Source: Thiotrichales bacterium
GTDB lineage: Bacteria > Pseudomonadota > Gammaproteobacteria > UWMA-0217
DNA length: 27,911 bases
Assembly (NCBI GenBank): GCA_024763135.1
Contig: JANTGD010000007.1
Location: 1 to 27,911 of the forward strand
Direction: 5' to 3'
Shown: positions 26,749 through 27,911 of the stretch, piece after piece
How positions within the stretch are numbered: the stretch's first letter is position 1
Layout of the letters: the number at the start of each line of letters is the position of its first letter
The notes under the pieces: model-generated
Told to the model about the DNA's origin: nothing
The model's database searches: none
Seen by the model: only the letters and a program-made list of their open reading frames with translations
Position numbers and translations under genes: made by a program

Positions 26749-27578
26749 AACACCGAATTAAATTTATAATCAGGTTGTCTTTCAGAAAGATAACTTACTT
26801 TATCAAGTACTTTTGAGTGTATATAGCTATTGGACATGCACACATCAGTCTTGTCTAAATTCCAAGGATTACCGTGAAAGTCAGTAACCTTACCACCGGC
26901 TTCTTCTACACATAGCGCGCCTGCCGCAATATCCCAGGGTGATATATTTAGTGTAACAAAAGCATCAACTCTACCGCTTGAAACAAGATAAGATTCAATT
27001 GCGGCCGACCCCATTTTCCTGAAATCCTTGATGTTTCTATTCAAGTGATAACTCATCTCGGAGAATCTAAAATTATTCGGATCGCCTCCCGGACAACCAA
27101 CGATATATGCTTGATCAAGTTCTTTAGTTTCCGAGACCTTAACCTTGACCCCATTCAAAGTACAGCCTTGACCTTGTCGCGCCACCACAATCTCTTCTAT
27201 CACAGGCGCATAAATAACTGCGGTTAAAGGATTATTCCCCTCTACTAAACAGATTGATACAGCAAAAAATGGATTATGATTAACAAAGTTTGAACTACCG
27301 TCCAATGGATCAACAACCCATGTATACTGGCTACCATTATCAATCAAACCTGTCTCTTCAGTGAGAACATTGTGTTCAGGATATTTTTTTTGTATGACGT
27401 CAATGATTATTTCATCAACGGTATAATCAACTTTAGAAGTAATCTCCTTAGTTAGCCCTCGCTGTGCCACTGAGTACACATCTGAACCCATGATGTTAAT
27501 ACTATGAGCTTTGTACTTCGTTAACATGAACGTACCTGCAGCCACAGCTGCGTCAACCGCAGTTTTTGTTGCGAACAC
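26745..27578 (-). CDS. Inositol-monophosphatase-family phosphatase
   Basis: 277-aa Mg2+-dependent phosphatase of the IMPase/FBPase/CysQ superfamily. Metal-site motifs are present: LTEETG (72-77; E74/E75), VVDPLDGSSNFVN (88-100; D90, D93) and SPWDIAAGALCVEEAGGKV (213-231; D216). The substrate could be a sugar or polyol phosphate or an adenosine bisphosphate; the context favours a step in making a nucleotide-activated metabolite. Translation probably starts at GTG (27578), with a strong GGAGG nine bases upstream. It is the first of three genes joined by two 4-nt overlaps, with the kinase next. Confidence 0.85.
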   Translation of the reverse strand: MFATKTAVDAAVAAGTFMLTKYKAHSINIMGSDVYSVAQRGLTKEITSKVDYTVDEIIIDVIQKKYPEHNVLTEETGLIDNGSQYTWVVDPLDGSSNFVNHNPFFAVSICLVEGNNPLTAVIYAPVIEEIVVARQGQGCTLNGVKVKVSETKELDQAYIVGCPGGDPNNFRFSEMSYHLNRNIKDFRKMGSAAIESYLVSSGRVDAFVTLNISPWDIAAGALCVEEAGGKVTDFHGNPWNLDKTDVCMSNSYIHSKVLDKVSYLSERQPDYKFNSVL

Positions 27579-27807
27579 AACAGCTATCCTCCGCCTATAA
27601 TGGATACTAATCAGTCTATAATATAAACCAATACCTTATCACTACAGCAAGTTTTGTACTTTAAAAATTCTATGGAATTGTGATCTATTACCATTCGAGC
27701 AGCACATCTTTTATCCTGATAAATCAACTAAACATTGCAGGCGTTAAAGTTAGACCCTTCCCGCTCGTCGGATGATAAAAGCGCTTAATATTTTGAGATG
27801 TTCTCAT
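27579..27807. other. AT-rich gap between the phosphatase operon and an IS fragment
   Basis: About 230 bp with no gene. Reading toward the operon, TATATTATAG-like sequence at about 27615-27625 may serve as the -10 region of its promoter. The right part (about 27740-27765) includes AAAGTTAGACCC, which could be leftover IS end sequence; this is only a suggestion. Confidence 0.35.
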
Positions 27808-27911
27808 TCAGGAGCTCATGCTCCAGGCCACCACTTTCCGGGTACACAGGTCGATCACCACGGCCAGATACAGCCAGCCCTCCTGGGTCCATACGTAGGT
27901 GATATCAGCGG
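27808..27911 (-). pseudogene. IS3-family transposase (OrfB) fragment, cut by a stop; runs off the window
   Basis: The minus frame reads ADITYVWTQEGWLYLAVVID.. LCTRKVVAWSMSS and then TGA. This is the start of the IS3-family integrase core, with the first catalytic Asp in DITYVWT. Intact proteins go on for about 100 further residues with the second Asp and the Glu, so this copy lacks most of the catalytic domain. The 5' part lies outside the window. Confidence 0.8.

Overview
The window looks like chromosome from a free-living, probably marine or aquatic, gammaproteobacterium of the broad Pseudomonadales/Oceanospirillales type. The core gene order rpe-gph-trpE-trpGDC, then crp/vfr, an OsmC-family gene and coq7, matches what is known from Pseudomonas-like genomes, and Crp is nearly the E. 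coli/Vfr type. Unlike Pseudomonas and E. coli, groESL carries a CIRCE operator, which implies an HrcA repressor. The genus cannot be named from this sequence.

Layout. 1-3.8 kb (minus strand): a GT4 glycosyltransferase and a large lipid-anchored beta-propeller protein, separated by a symmetric terminator. 3.98-6.8 kb: an ETHE1-like persulfide dioxygenase, a csrA-type regulator with several GGA motifs in its leader, pyrE, and a convergent TSUP-family permease. 6.86-7.5 kb: a secreted DUF4124 protein. 7.7-13.15 kb: rpe-gph-trpE-trpG-trpD-trpC, tightly packed, with 4-nt overlaps at G/D and D/C. 13.6-16.6 kb: crp divergent from osmC, a small lipoprotein, coq7, and a divergent thioredoxin-like [2Fe-2S] ferredoxin. 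16.6-18.4 kb: a secreted trypsin-fold protease with an inserted PA domain and a GlyGly-CTERM-like tail, translationally coupled to a small exported cysteine-containing protein. 18.5-20.65 kb: groES-groEL with promoter, CIRCE and terminator.

20.65-27.9 kb is different in kind. Base composition turns AT-rich, coding regions are separated by decayed reading frames, and an IS3-family transposase fragment lies at the right edge. This accessory region looks horizontally acquired and glycan-related: two DUF5672 paralogs flank a GT2 glycosyltransferase, then comes an opposed, translationally coupled three-gene operon encoding an inositol-monophosphatase-family enzyme, a kinase closely resembling methylthioribose kinase (MtnK), and a sugar-type nucleotidyltransferase. 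The best candidate for an undescribed system is this operon: kinase plus nucleotidyltransferase plus phosphatase could activate an unusual sugar or polyol for the neighbouring glycosyltransferases. The substrate cannot be determined from the sequence.

No tRNA, rRNA or CRISPR array was recognised.
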